In this document: piece by piece, positions 18,342 to 26,992 of the stretch | Layout: every line of letters begins with the position of its first letter | Numbering within the stretch: position 1 is the first letter of the stretch | Origin: a virus | Virus record (IMG/VR): IMGVR_UViG_3300020451_000280 | Coordinates: 1 to 47,402 of that record | Strand: one strand, 5' to 3' | DNA: 47,402 bases | Notes under the pieces: generated by a model | Databases searched by the model: none | What the model saw: the letters and a program-made list of their open reading frames with translations, nothing else | Told to the model about the DNA's origin: nothing | Position numbers and translations under genes: made by a program

Positions 18342-19751
18342 ATGTTCCATTCCGAACAGTTGCAGGAAAAGTGGGCACCTCTCCTCAACCATGAGGGTCT
18401 TGATAAAATCGAGAACTCCCATAAGAGAGCAGTAACCGCAGTCCTGCTGGAAAACCAAGAAAAATTCCTCCGTGAGCAAAGTGCCTTCGAAAGCGGCACC
18501 ACAATGCTTACTGAGCAACCTAACATGAACACCCAAACCGGCTCTGCTGCTGGTTTCTCTGGTGGTGCAACCGCATCAGGTCCTGTTGCCGGTTTCGATC
18601 CAGTTCTGATTTCCCTGATCAGACGCTCTATGCCTAACTTGGTCGCATATGACCTCGCAGGTGTTCAGCCAATGTCTGGTCCTACTGGACTCATCTTTGC
18701 GATGCGTTCACGTCGTGACAGTCAGTCTGGCACTGAAACCTTCTTCGATGAAGTAGATACCGCATTCTCCGGTCAGGACAAAGGTCTTGACCTCACCAAC
18801 GGCATGACCAATGCTGCAGTTGGTATGGGTACTACCGGACACAACCCTGGCACTAACCCTGGTGCTCTGAATCCTTCCTCCAACGCCACACAGAAAGCAT
18901 ATTCTGTTGGTCAGGGTATGCGTACAGACGACGCAGAAGCACTTGACGGTACTGGAAGCAATGCTTTCAACCAGATGGCATTCTCGATCGAGAAAGTCAC
19001 CGTTACTGCGAAGTCTAGAGCACTGAAGGCTGAGTACTCCTTAGAACTCGCACAAGACCTTAAGGCAATCCACGGTCTGAACGCTGAAGCGGAACTCGCA
19101 AACATTCTCTCTACTGAGATTCTTGCTGAGATCAACCGCGAAGTCATCAGAACCATCTACAAGACTGCTGAGTCTGGTGCTCAAGTCAACACCGCAACCG
19201 CTGGTGAGTTCGACCTCGATGTCGATTCCAACGGACGCTGGAGTGTTGAGAAGTTCAAGGGTCTTCTGTTCCAAATCGAGCGTGATGCTAACGCAATCGC
19301 ACAAAGAACTCGTAGAGGAAAGGGCAACATCATCATGTGTTCCGCAGACGTTGCTTCTGCACTGACCATGGCTGGTGTTCTCGATTACACCCCTGCACTC
19401 AACGCTAACCTTAACGTTGATGACACCGGTAACACCTTCGCTGGTGTTCTCCAAGGTAAGTATCGTGTATACATCGATCCTTATGCTGCAAACAGTGCTG
19501 CTAACCAGTACTACGTTGTTGGTTATAAGGGAACTTCTCCTTATGACGCTGGTCTGTTCTACTGCCCATATGTACCCCTCCAGATGGTACGTGCTGTCGG
19601 CGAGAACTCCTTCCAGCCCAAAATCGGATTTAAGACCCGCTACGGCATGGTTGCTAATCCATTCGCTGAGGGTCTTACCCAAGGCAGCGGCGCTCTCACA
19701 GTTAACGGAAACCGTTACTACAGAAGAGTCACTGTTAAGAACCTTATGTGA
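18342..19751 (+). CDS. gp23: Major capsid protein precursor
   Basis: 469 residues (521 in T4); HK97-fold shell protein. A helical propeptide (1-58) ends in MLTE, matching the gp21 site (I/L)xE, so the mature chain probably starts at Q59. Core signatures: FDPVLISLIRRSMPNLVAYDLAGVQPMSGPTGLIFAMRS, then VTVTAKSRALKAEYSLELAQDLKAIHGLNAEAEL, and the C-terminal YYRRVTVKN. No late motif is seen in its leader, so it is probably read through from gp22. C-ending codons dominate, fitting high expression. A strong terminator follows. Confidence 0.97.
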   Translation: MFHSEQLQEKWAPLLNHEGLDKIENSHKRAVTAVLLENQEKFLREQSAFESGTTMLTEQPNMNTQTGSAAGFSGGATASGPVAGFDPVLISLIRRSMPNLVAYDLAGVQPMSGPTGLIFAMRSRRDSQSGTETFFDEVDTAFSGQDKGLDLTNGMTNAAVGMGTTGHNPGTNPGALNPSSNATQKAYSVGQGMRTDDAEALDGTGSNAFNQMAFSIEKVTVTAKSRALKAEYSLELAQDLKAIHGLNAEAELANILSTEILAEINREVIRTIYKTAESGAQVNTATAGEFDLDVDSNGRWSVEKFKGLLFQIERDANAIAQRTRRGKGNIIMCSADVASALTMAGVLDYTPALNANLNVDDTGNTFAGVLQGKYRVYIDPYAANSAANQYYVVGYKGTSPYDAGLFYCPYVPLQMVRAVGENSFQPKIGFKTRYGMVANPFAEGLTQGSGALTVNGNRYYRRVTVKNLM

Positions 19752-19774
19752 TCCATCGGATACACAAAGTTACA

Positions 19775-19800
19775 AGACCTCCTTCGGGGGGTCTTTTTTT
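19775..19800 (+). terminator. Rho-independent terminator after gp23
   Basis: An 8-bp stem AGACCTCC / GGGGGTCT (one G-U) closed by a TTCG tetraloop and followed by seven T. It ends the high-level capsid transcript. Confidence 0.92.
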
Positions 19801-19807
19801 ATGCCTG

Positions 19808-19814
19808 ATAAATA
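19808..19814 (+). promoter_or_regulatory. T4-type late promoter motif after the gp23 terminator
   Basis: GATAAATA 8 bases after the terminator T-run restarts late transcription for the next genes; 23 bases before the ATG at 19837. Confidence 0.6.
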
Positions 19815-19836
19815 GTCAATATTGTCCTTTAAAAAA

Positions 19837-20025
19837 ATGGCGTATCACATTAAAAAACCCTCTGCACTAATTACAGAAATTACAGTTTATTATAAAGGAG
19901 ATAGTCGTTGGACTGATAAGTTCGATGATAGAAAAACTTATGATGCTGATCCCTCTGCACTCCTCGTTAATGATGATGGAACTAATGGTGGATGGACTGG
20001 AGCAATTATTGTTGATGAAGGTTGA
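19837..20025 (+). CDS. Small unidentified protein between gp23 and gp3
   Basis: 62 residues from ATG 19837; upstream in-frame TTG is less likely. It begins AYHIKKPS, contains TEITVYYKGDSRWTDKFDDRKTYDADPSALL, and ends with NDDGTNGGWTGAIIVDEG. It may be a compact beta protein. It sits alone between the capsid terminator and gp3 with its own late motif, so a minor virion protein is plausible. Not recognised. Confidence 0.7.
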   Translation: MAYHIKKPSALITEITVYYKGDSRWTDKFDDRKTYDADPSALLVNDDGTNGGWTGAIIVDEG

Positions 20026-20030
20026 TAACA

Positions 20031-20606
20031 GTGGCTATTAGAAGAGAACCTGTAAAAAGAACAACAAGTCAAATTGAAAATAGAAATTATTTAAATCCTA
20101 CTGGATTTAGATTTACTCTTCGCAGGTCTCCTCAAGCTGCATTCTTTTGTAATCAGGTTAATATCCCAAATATGACTTTGGGTGTGACTGTTCAACCAAA
20201 CTATTTGAGACCTATTCCTGTTCCAGGAGATACAATAGAATTTGGTGATCTTCAACTCAGATTCATGATTGATGAAGATCTTGGAAATTATATGGAGATC
20301 CAAAAGTGGATTCGTGGATTAGGATATCCAGAGAGTTTAGATCAATTTGAAAATTTAGAAAGCGAGGCAGAAGTTTTCGGAAGATATATTAATGATGGTG
20401 ACAATATCTACTCTGACGGAACTTTAAATATTCTTTCAAGTAATCTTGTTCCCACACATCAAATCTTCTTCAAGGATTTATTTCCATATGATTTATCGAC
20501 TTTGACCTTTGATGCTACCCAGACTGATCAAGAGTACTTTACAGCAGACGTGTCCTTCAAGTATACTATATACACGATATGTGATATGCAAGGAACTCCT
20601 TTATGA
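20031..20606 (+). CDS. gp3: Putative tail completion / sheath stabiliser protein
   Basis: 191 residues from GTG 20031 (AAGG nine bases upstream); an earlier in-frame TTG exists at 20022. The sequence has the tail-terminator look: NPTGFRFTLRRSP, CNQVNIPNMTLG, VPGDTIEFGDLQLRFMIDEDLGNYMEIQKWI, and FPYDLSTLTFD near the end, reminiscent of tube-fold proteins. In cyanomyoviruses gp3 lies between gp23 and uvsY, as here. T4 gp3 (176 residues) caps the tail tube and sheath at the head-proximal end. The assignment rests on position and fold-like pattern. Confidence 0.65.
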   Translation: MAIRREPVKRTTSQIENRNYLNPTGFRFTLRRSPQAAFFCNQVNIPNMTLGVTVQPNYLRPIPVPGDTIEFGDLQLRFMIDEDLGNYMEIQKWIRGLGYPESLDQFENLESEAEVFGRYINDGDNIYSDGTLNILSSNLVPTHQIFFKDLFPYDLSTLTFDATQTDQEYFTADVSFKYTIYTICDMQGTPL

Positions 20607-21037
20607 TCGATCTTGATAAACTTCAAGAAATGTGGGAAAAAGATTCCAAGATTGATATGGACAATCTACATACAGAATCTACAAATATTCCTACTCTTCA
20701 TGCGAAGTACTTTGAGTTATATAATACCATATTTCTAATGAGAAAGAAAGCGGAGCAGCAAAGAAAAAATATCCGTCATGAAAGATATGAATATTTTAGT
20801 GGTAAGGCAGACCCAGAGGTTTATATAGAAAAACCTTTTCCAAAAAAGATTCGTGATAAAGATACAATGCAAAAGTATCTTGATGCAGATGAGAAACTTT
20901 CTTCTGTCTGTTTAAAAATTGATTACTATGATACAATGCTCACATACATTGAGAGTATACTTAAGCAAGTAACCAACAGAACGTATCAAATCAAAAATGC
21001 GATTGAGTTCATGAGATTCAATGCGGGGTTAGGGTGA
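20603..21037 (+). CDS. uvsY: UvsY recombination mediator
   Basis: 144 residues (137 in T4). It helps UvsX displace gp32 from single-stranded DNA. It is highly charged and mainly helical, with MIDLDKLQEMWEKDSKID at the N-terminus, RHERYEYFSGKADPEVY in the middle and an RTYQIKNAIEFMRFNAG ending, all typical of cyanophage UvsY. ATG overlaps the gp3 stop (ATGA). It precedes uvsW as in T4. Confidence 0.9.
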   Translation: MIDLDKLQEMWEKDSKIDMDNLHTESTNIPTLHAKYFELYNTIFLMRKKAEQQRKNIRHERYEYFSGKADPEVYIEKPFPKKIRDKDTMQKYLDADEKLSSVCLKIDYYDTMLTYIESILKQVTNRTYQIKNAIEFMRFNAGLG

Positions 21038-21231
21038 TGTATGACACAGATGACGATGGTGAGTATTGGTCAATAGAATTAAACATTCAAGCAGTTCGTT
21101 TAATTCATAAAGGATTATCACAGGCTGTAGATAAGTGGTCTGGTGGTGCTCCTCAAGAGCAAGAAGATTTAATTTCTATGAGAGATAATTTTTATAAAAT
21201 GATTTTAGAATATCAGTTCAATAATATGTGA
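21037..21231 (+). CDS. Small unidentified acidic protein after uvsY
   Basis: 64 residues from ATG 21037, sharing its first base with the uvsY stop; a GTG one codon earlier is possible. Helical and acidic (EYWSIELNIQAVRLIHKGLSQAVDKWSGG, then DLISMRDNFYKMILEYQF). Small genes at this position are usual in the group. Function unknown. Confidence 0.7.
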   Translation: MYDTDDDGEYWSIELNIQAVRLIHKGLSQAVDKWSGGAPQEQEDLISMRDNFYKMILEYQFNNM

Positions 21232-21237
21232 TAAATA
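21231..21237 (+). promoter_or_regulatory. Late-type motif before uvsW
   Basis: GATAAATA overlaps the preceding stop codon, 22 bases before the uvsW GTG start. T4 uvsW is a late gene, so a late motif here makes sense. Confidence 0.6.
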
Positions 21238-21258
21238 TTCATAGATGAATGGATCTAT

Positions 21259-22734
21259 GTGATTGATACAACAGCAAATCTTGTTATATCAAAATCAAAC
21301 GAAGTATTTTTAAAAATCAATACTGAACCACATATTGAATATGAACTTAGAGATCACTTTAAGTTCGAAGTTCCTAATGCAAAGTTTATGCCACAGTATC
21401 GTGGTAGAAACTGGAACGGAGAGATCCATCTATATGATATGAGGTCAAAACAGATCTATGTTGGTCTGTTAGATAAGATTGTATCATTTTGTGAGAACTA
21501 CGGTTACACTTACAAGTTCGAAGATAATAAGTTCTATGGTGCTCCATATGAGGAGAATCAACACATCTCTATGGAGGGTGTTAAAGATTACATGAACTCT
21601 ATTTGTTCTCACTCTCCACGGAAATATCAAATTGAGGGAGTATACGGAGCTTTAAAGCACAATAGAAAGCTATTGATAAGCCCCACTGCTTCTGGCAAAT
21701 CATTGATGATTTATTCTCTCGTAAGATATTACGTTGACCAAGGAGAAAAAATTCTTTTAGTTGTTCCCACGACATCTCTTGTAGAGCAGATGTACAAGGA
21801 TTTTCTGGATTATGGTTGGAATGCTGACTCATATTGCCATCGTATCTATTCAGGAAAAGAAAAAAGTAATGATGCCCCAGTTACTATTACGACCTGGCAA
21901 TCTGTATACAAACTTGATAGATCTTTCTTCGAAGACTATGGTTGTATTATAGGCGATGAAGCACATTTATTCAAGTCTAAGTCTTTGATACAAATCATGA
22001 CTAAACTTCATCATGCAAAGTATAGATTTGGTTTCACGGGTACATTAGACGGCACACAGACCCATAAGTGGGTATTAGAGGGGTTGTTTGGTCCATCATA
22101 TAAAGTTACTCGAACTGATGAATTGATGAGGCAGGGACATTTATCTCAGTTAGATATTCAGTGTCTGATACTCAAACACCATCCAAAAACATTTGAAACA
22201 TATAATGATGAGATTGAGTATTTGATATCACATGAGCAAAGAAACAACTTTATAAAAAATCTAGCACTTGATCTTAAAGGGAATACACTTGTGCTTTTCC
22301 AAAGAGTCGAGAGCCATGGCGCTATACTCTATGAAAAGATAAATAAGAACAAGAGTGAAGACCACAAAGTATTTTTTGTACATGGTGGGGTGAATGCTGA
22401 AGAACGAGAATTGGTAAGGGAAATAACTGAGCGAGAAAACAATGCAGTTATCGTCGCATCTTATGGAACTTTTTCTACAGGTATCAATATTAAAAACCTC
22501 CATAATGTTATCTTTGCCTCTCCAAGTAAATCCAGAATCCGCAATCTTCAGAGTATTGGACGAGTTCTTAGAAAAGGAAAAGGAAAGGTGAAGGCAACAT
22601 TATATGATATCTCAGATGATTGTTCCACCAAGTCAAGACGAAACTACACATTAAACCATTTTATAGAAAGAATCAAAATCTATAACGAAGAAAAGTTTAA
22701 TTATGACATAATCACTATTCAATTAAAGGTATGA
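21259..22734 (+). CDS. uvsW: UvsW helicase
   Basis: 491 residues (about 503 in T4). Superfamily 2 helicase that unwinds R-loops and branched DNA and switches replication from origin- to recombination-dependent initiation. Motif I is SPTASGKS (about 141-148), motif II DEAH (233-236), motif III FTGT, and motif VI QSIGRVLRKG. The N-terminal double-stranded-DNA-binding domain (about 1-110) is present with FEVPNAKFMPQYRGRNWNGE. The only in-frame start that fits is GTG 21259; a late motif lies just upstream. Confidence 0.95.
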   Translation: MIDTTANLVISKSNEVFLKINTEPHIEYELRDHFKFEVPNAKFMPQYRGRNWNGEIHLYDMRSKQIYVGLLDKIVSFCENYGYTYKFEDNKFYGAPYEENQHISMEGVKDYMNSICSHSPRKYQIEGVYGALKHNRKLLISPTASGKSLMIYSLVRYYVDQGEKILLVVPTTSLVEQMYKDFLDYGWNADSYCHRIYSGKEKSNDAPVTITTWQSVYKLDRSFFEDYGCIIGDEAHLFKSKSLIQIMTKLHHAKYRFGFTGTLDGTQTHKWVLEGLFGPSYKVTRTDELMRQGHLSQLDIQCLILKHHPKTFETYNDEIEYLISHEQRNNFIKNLALDLKGNTLVLFQRVESHGAILYEKINKNKSEDHKVFFVHGGVNAEERELVREITERENNAVIVASYGTFSTGINIKNLHNVIFASPSKSRIRNLQSIGRVLRKGKGKVKATLYDISDDCSTKSRRNYTLNHFIERIKIYNEEKFNYDIITIQLKV

Positions 22735-23135
22735 TGGAAGACGACTTTTATGCAACAATTAAGTTAAGATCAGGTGAGGAAATATTTTCAAAGGTTGCTG
22801 CCTCTGAAGAAGAAGATAGGACAATGTTAATATTATCCAATCCAATCACTATTAATGAAATTAAATCCAGAGGTGGCACGGTAGGGTATAAATTAGAACC
22901 ATGGTTAAAAACAACTAGTGATGATATGTTTATTATCAGACTAGAAGATGTTCTAACAATGTCCGAATCAGATGATATAGAAATGATTATGATGTATCAA
23001 GATTATATCCGTAGAGCAGATAAAAATAAAAATAATGAAGCTGACTTAAGTCGCGATATGGGATATCTAGGGACAGTTAATGATACTAAAGAACTTTTAG
23101 AGAAGATATTTAAGAAAAGCTCTGAAGAGCTATAG
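22731..23135 (+). CDS. Sm-like protein, paralogue A
   Basis: 134 residues; ATG overlaps the uvsW stop. The first 90 residues share a pattern with three other proteins here (34615, 37832, 38151): a strand ending in SGEE(I/L), a strand with NP, a PW or SW turn, then a strand ending D(V/I)LT, and a helix. This copy has LRSGEEIFSKV, LSNPITI, LEPWLK, IRLEDVLTM and an extra acidic C-terminus of about 40 residues. A cyanophage-related protein of this type has, to my recollection, been shown to have an Sm-like fold. RNA binding is inferred. Confidence 0.75.
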   Translation: MMEDDFYATIKLRSGEEIFSKVAASEEEDRTMLILSNPITINEIKSRGGTVGYKLEPWLKTTSDDMFIIRLEDVLTMSESDDIEMIMMYQDYIRRADKNKNNEADLSRDMGYLGTVNDTKELLEKIFKKSSEEL

Positions 23136-23183
23136 TTTATCTAATCAACCCTGACAGAGTTAGTCTATATGACTTTTGATACC

Positions 23184-23212
23184 TTGTCAAGCATTTAAGT
23201 TAATGGTATAAT
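23184..23212 (+). promoter_or_regulatory. Host sigma-70-type promoter before gp55
   Basis: TTGTCA (23184-23189), 17-base spacer, TATAAT (23207-23212). The -10 is perfect and the -35 matches 5 of 6. It lies in the 101-base gap before gp55, the largest clean gap in this region. It would let host RNA polymerase make the late sigma factor early or mid-infection. Confidence 0.8.
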
Positions 23213-23236
23213 CTATACATATTATGAGATAAACTT

Positions 23237-23731
23237 ATGATACAACCAGGCATGACAAGAAGAAAAAGATCGGAACATTATGTAAATAATAAAGAGTTCC
23301 TTGCAGCATTAATTAAGTATCGTGAAGATAAAGAGATTGCACTAGCTAAGGGTCTTCCAAAACCAGTTATCCCTCGCTACATTGGTGATTGTTTTTTAAA
23401 GATCGCAAATCATTTATCATTCAAACCAAACTTTGTGAACTATATGTTCAAAGAGGATATGATCTCTGATGGCATTGAGAACTGCGTTCAGTACATACAT
23501 AATTTTAACCCAGAGAAATCCCAGAATCCCTTTGCGTATTTCACTCAGATTATTCATTATGCTTTTCTGCGCCGTATTCAGCGAGAGAAAAGACAGTTAG
23601 ATATTAAGAATAAAATTATTGAGAAGTCAGGGTATAGTGAAGTCTTCGACGACAACAATACACTTGACGGATCGAACTACAGCGACTATAATCAGATCAA
23701 GGATAATGTCCACTCTAAACTCCGTGGTTGA
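23237..23731 (+). CDS. gp55: Late-transcription sigma factor
   Basis: 164 residues (185 in T4). A minimal sigma that recognises only the TATAAATA -10 box and works with gp45. A sigma region-2-like helical segment is visible at about 78-128: EDMISDGIENCVQYIHNFNPEKSQNPFAYFTQIIHYAFLRRI, where the aromatic-rich helix is the -10 reading helix. No region 4 is present, as expected. It has its own host-type promoter and overlaps gp47 at TGATG. Confidence 0.92.
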   Translation: MIQPGMTRRKRSEHYVNNKEFLAALIKYREDKEIALAKGLPKPVIPRYIGDCFLKIANHLSFKPNFVNYMFKEDMISDGIENCVQYIHNFNPEKSQNPFAYFTQIIHYAFLRRIQREKRQLDIKNKIIEKSGYSEVFDDNNTLDGSNYSDYNQIKDNVHSKLRG

Positions 23732-24771
23732 TGAAGGTTGCAATCATTACAGACCAACACTTTGGTGCTCGTAAGAACTCTAAGTTGTTTCATGATTATT
23801 TTCTAAAATTTTATAATGACATCTTCTTTCCATATCTGAAGGAGAATGGCATTACTACAATCGTAGATATGGGAGATACTTTTGACAGTCGTAAAGGTAT
23901 TGACTTTTCTTCGCTTGCCTGGGCAAAGAACAACTATTATGACCGTCTAAAGGATATGGGGATACATATCCATACGATTGTAGGTAATCATACAGCATAC
24001 TATAAAAATACAAATGAAGTGAATGCTGTAGATCTTCTTCTTCGAGAGTATGAGAATGTAACTGTATATTCGGAAGCAACAGAGGTTAAGTTGGGAAAAC
24101 TTAAGACTTTGTTTATTCCTTGGATTAATCAAGAAAATGAAGAAAAGACTCTTAAATTTATTAAAAGTTCAACTTGCAAGTGTGCGATGGGGCACCTTGA
24201 GCTCAATGGATTTAGAGCTCATCGAGGCTGCGTCATGGACCATGGTCATGAGAGCGAATTATATAACAAGTACAAGCGGGTATTTTCGGGTCATTACCAT
24301 ACAAGATCTGATAATGGGAAAATCTTTTATCTAGGAAATCCTTATGAATTATTCTGGAATGATGTAGAGGATTCAAGAGGATTTACGATTTTTGACACAG
24401 AAACTTTAGAACACTTTCATGTGGACAATCCATATAGAATGTTCTACAATATTTACTATAATGATACTCCACATCAACTCTTTGATGCGAGTGAGTATGG
24501 TAATAAAATTGTTAAAGTGATTGTTCGTGAGAAAACAAGCACTAAAGACTTTGAGAAGTTTATTGATAAACTTTATGAGGTTGGAGTTGCTGATCTCAAG
24601 ATTGTAGAAAACTTTGCACTTCAAGAGGCAGAAGATTTTGAAGTCTCTGAATCAGAAGATACGATGTCCATACTAGATAGATATATTCAGGATGCTGATA
24701 TTAATCTGGATAAATCAAAGATTCAGAACATTATGAGAAGCACTTACCAAGAAGCGTGTGAGATGATATAA
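23731..24771 (+). CDS. gp47: Recombination nuclease subunit (SbcD/Mre11-like)
   Basis: 346 residues from ATG 23731. Metallophosphoesterase half of the gp46/47 complex that resects double-strand ends and degrades host DNA. Metal-binding motifs: ITDQHFG (D8, H10), DMGDTFD, VGNHTAYY (GNHD variant with T) and SGHYHTRSD. Length matches T4 gp47 (339). Overlaps gp55 upstream and the DUF3110 gene downstream (ATGT at the stop). Confidence 0.95.
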   Translation: MKVAIITDQHFGARKNSKLFHDYFLKFYNDIFFPYLKENGITTIVDMGDTFDSRKGIDFSSLAWAKNNYYDRLKDMGIHIHTIVGNHTAYYKNTNEVNAVDLLLREYENVTVYSEATEVKLGKLKTLFIPWINQENEEKTLKFIKSSTCKCAMGHLELNGFRAHRGCVMDHGHESELYNKYKRVFSGHYHTRSDNGKIFYLGNPYELFWNDVEDSRGFTIFDTETLEHFHVDNPYRMFYNIYYNDTPHQLFDASEYGNKIVKVIVREKTSTKDFEKFIDKLYEVGVADLKIVENFALQEAEDFEVSESEDTMSILDRYIQDADINLDKSKIQNIMRSTYQEACEMI

Positions 24772-25043
24772 TGTATATACTAACAATCTACGGTAAAGAA
24801 AAGGAGGGTGCTTATTCAGTAGAAGCAGATGATGGAGAACAGATTCTCTACCTATTTGAAGCAGAAGACGATGCATCTAGATTTGCTATGATGCTTGAAG
24901 AAGATGGTAGTCCAGATATGCATGTAATTGAAGTTGAAGATGAAGTGATGATAAAGACCTGTGAGATGCATGATTACAGGTATACAGTTATCACACCCAA
25001 TGATGTTGTAATTCCTCCTACCCACAAGCATGATTTTATTTGA
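24771..25043 (+). CDS. DUF3110-like protein
   Basis: 90 residues inserted between the two nuclease subunits, overlapping both. The pattern (MYILTIYGKEKEGAYSV, then ILYLFEAEDDASRFAMMLEEDG, HVIEVEDEVMIKTCEMHDYRY) fits DUF3110, a short family known mainly from cyanobacteria and their phages. The FE-x-EDDA-R-A helix is the best marker. Function unknown. It supports a cyanobacterial host and may have been acquired from one. Confidence 0.75.
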   Translation: MYILTIYGKEKEGAYSVEADDGEQILYLFEAEDDASRFAMMLEEDGSPDMHVIEVEDEVMIKTCEMHDYRYTVITPNDVVIPPTHKHDFI

Positions 25044-26742
25044 AAATATTCGATGGAAGAATTTTCTGAGCACGGGAAATCATTTCAGTGAGATTGACTT
25101 TTTAGCATACTCTACCAATTTGATTATTGGATCTAACGGTTCTGGTAAATCAACTGTTCTTGATGCTCTGACGTTTTCGTTATTTGGAAAAGCATTTCGT
25201 AAGATCAACAAACCACAACTCATTAACTCTATCAATGAAAAGGATTGTGTTGTAGAGGTTGAGTTTAGTATTAGTGGAACTAAGTGGAAAATACAACGTG
25301 GTATTAAGCCAAACATCTTTAAGATTTGGAGAGATGATGACCTTCTAGATCAGTCTGCTGCTGTGTCCGACCAACAGAAATGGTTGGAGCAGAATGTTTT
25401 AAAGATGAACTATAAGTCATTCACACAGATTGTTGTTCTTGGCAGCAGCACATTTGTTCCCTTTATGCAGTTGACTAACTCTGCCCGTAGAGAAGTGATT
25501 GAAGACCTTCTTGATATTCGTATCTTCTCTAGTATGAATACTGTTATTAAGGAAAAGATTCGTTTACTGCGAGAGGATATTAAAGTTCTTGACTTGAAGA
25601 AAGAGTCGCTGAATGATAAAGTTCGTATGCAGCAAAACTTTATTGAAGAGTTGGATGCAAGAGGAAAGCAGAATATTACGGATAAAGAAACAAAGATCAG
25701 TCAACTTCTTGTAGAAGAAAATGACTGGATGGGAGTTAATGAAGAGAAGAATGGAGAACTTCTAAGTCTTCAAAAGAAGATAGAACGGTATGATGGTGCA
25801 ACTGCAAAACTGCGTCAATATGGTAACCTAAAAGGCAAAATCTCTCAGAAAGTATCAAGCATTACTAAGGAACATAAATTTTTTAGCGATCATACGGTCT
25901 GCCCTACATGCAATCAAGACATAGAAGAGACCTTCAGAATAAATAGGATTAGTGACGCTCAAAATAAAGCAAAGGAGTTGCAATCCGGGTATAAAGAACT
26001 GGAGGAGGCAATTAAAAAGGAGGAAGAGCGAGAGCGTCAATTCACTGCCCTATCGAAGGAGATTACAACACTAACGCATGGCATTTCTCAAAACAATGTT
26101 AAGATCGCTGGATGTCAGAGACAAATCAGGGATCTGGAATCGGAAATTCAAAGAATTACCGACCAACTTGCAAACCGAAATACTGAGCATGAAAAGCTAG
26201 AAACCTTCAAGGACAACTTAAAAACTACATACGACGAACTCGCACAACGTAAGGACACGATTAACTATTACGATTTTTCGTATAGTCTTCTTAAAGACGG
26301 TGGAGTCAAAGCAAAAATCATCAAGAAGTATCTACCACTGATAAATCAGCAAGTCAATAAGTATCTTCAACTTATGGACTTCTATATTAATTTCTCTCTA
26401 GATGAAGAGTTTAATGAAACCGTCCAGTCCCCTATTCACGAAGATTTTTCTTACTCTTCTTTCAGCGAGGGAGAGAAGATGAGAATCGATCTGGCACTCT
26501 TGTTTACCTGGAGAGAGGTAGCAAGGATGAAGAACTCTGTTAACACAAATCTATTGATTATGGATGAAGTGTTTGATAGTTCTTTGGATGGAGTCGGCAC
26601 AGAAGATTTCCTTAAGATTATTAGATTTATCATTAAAGATGCTAATATCTTTGTAATATCGCATAAGGAATCATTACATGACAAATTTGAAAATGTCACA
26701 AGGTTTGATAAAGTAAAAGGATTTTCGCGTATAGTACAATGA
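25030..26742 (+). CDS. gp46: Recombination nuclease subunit (SbcC/Rad50-like)
   Basis: 570 residues (560 in T4). ABC-type SMC-like ATPase that partners gp47. Walker A GSNGSGKS (34-41), zinc hook CPTC (291-294) between two coiled-coil arms, ABC signature FSEGEKMRIDLA (from 478), and Walker B LLIMDEVFD with D512/E513. The ATG lies inside the end of the DUF3110 gene (14-base overlap). Confidence 0.96.
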   Translation: MILFENIRWKNFLSTGNHFSEIDFLAYSTNLIIGSNGSGKSTVLDALTFSLFGKAFRKINKPQLINSINEKDCVVEVEFSISGTKWKIQRGIKPNIFKIWRDDDLLDQSAAVSDQQKWLEQNVLKMNYKSFTQIVVLGSSTFVPFMQLTNSARREVIEDLLDIRIFSSMNTVIKEKIRLLREDIKVLDLKKESLNDKVRMQQNFIEELDARGKQNITDKETKISQLLVEENDWMGVNEEKNGELLSLQKKIERYDGATAKLRQYGNLKGKISQKVSSITKEHKFFSDHTVCPTCNQDIEETFRINRISDAQNKAKELQSGYKELEEAIKKEEERERQFTALSKEITTLTHGISQNNVKIAGCQRQIRDLESEIQRITDQLANRNTEHEKLETFKDNLKTTYDELAQRKDTINYYDFSYSLLKDGGVKAKIIKKYLPLINQQVNKYLQLMDFYINFSLDEEFNETVQSPIHEDFSYSSFSEGEKMRIDLALLFTWREVARMKNSVNTNLLIMDEVFDSSLDGVGTEDFLKIIRFIIKDANIFVISHKESLHDKFENVTRFDKVKGFSRIVQ

Positions 26743-26915
26743 CAAAATTCGTTCGCAGACCAGTAGATCTTAGTCAAGACTTCAAAAAATCTGGAATGAC
26801 TCTCATTACCGACCCTGCATCTGACAGGTATCTCAATGAATACTCCAAATTGGCAACATCACTCAAAGAAAGAACAAAAGCAGAAACTGAAACCTCAAGC
26901 ACTACGTCAACGTAA
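26739..26915 (+). CDS. Small unidentified protein after gp46
   Basis: 58 residues; ATG overlaps the gp46 stop (ATGA), which favours translation. It starts TKFVRRPVDLSQDFKKSGMTL and ends in a Thr/Ser/Glu-rich tail. Overlapped at its end by another small ORF in a different frame. Not recognised. Confidence 0.6.
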   Translation: MTKFVRRPVDLSQDFKKSGMTLITDPASDRYLNEYSKLATSLKERTKAETETSSTTST

Positions 26916-26973
26916 AGAAGCGTTGAGATACCTGAAGTTAAAGTTAAATGTAACAAGAACTACATTAAGTTAG
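26836..26973 (+). CDS. Small basic ORF overlapping the previous gene by 80 bases
   Basis: 45 residues beginning MNTPNWQHHSKKEQKQKLKPQ and continuing with Arg/Lys/Leu-rich sequence. Its first 80 bases overlap the preceding ORF in another frame. Very basic, possibly nucleic-acid binding. No clear SD precedes the ATG, so it may be spurious; conservation in relatives would decide. Confidence 0.35.
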   Translation: MNTPNWQHHSKKEQKQKLKPQALRQRKEALRYLKLKLNVTRTTLS

Positions 26974-26992
26974 CATACGCTGACTATATAAT
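26965..26992 (+). promoter_or_regulatory. Possible host-type promoter with strong -10
   Basis: TATAAT at 26987-26992 is perfect, but the best -35 (TTAAGT at 26965, spacer 16) matches only 3 of 6. It precedes the small gene at 27058. Confidence 0.4.
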
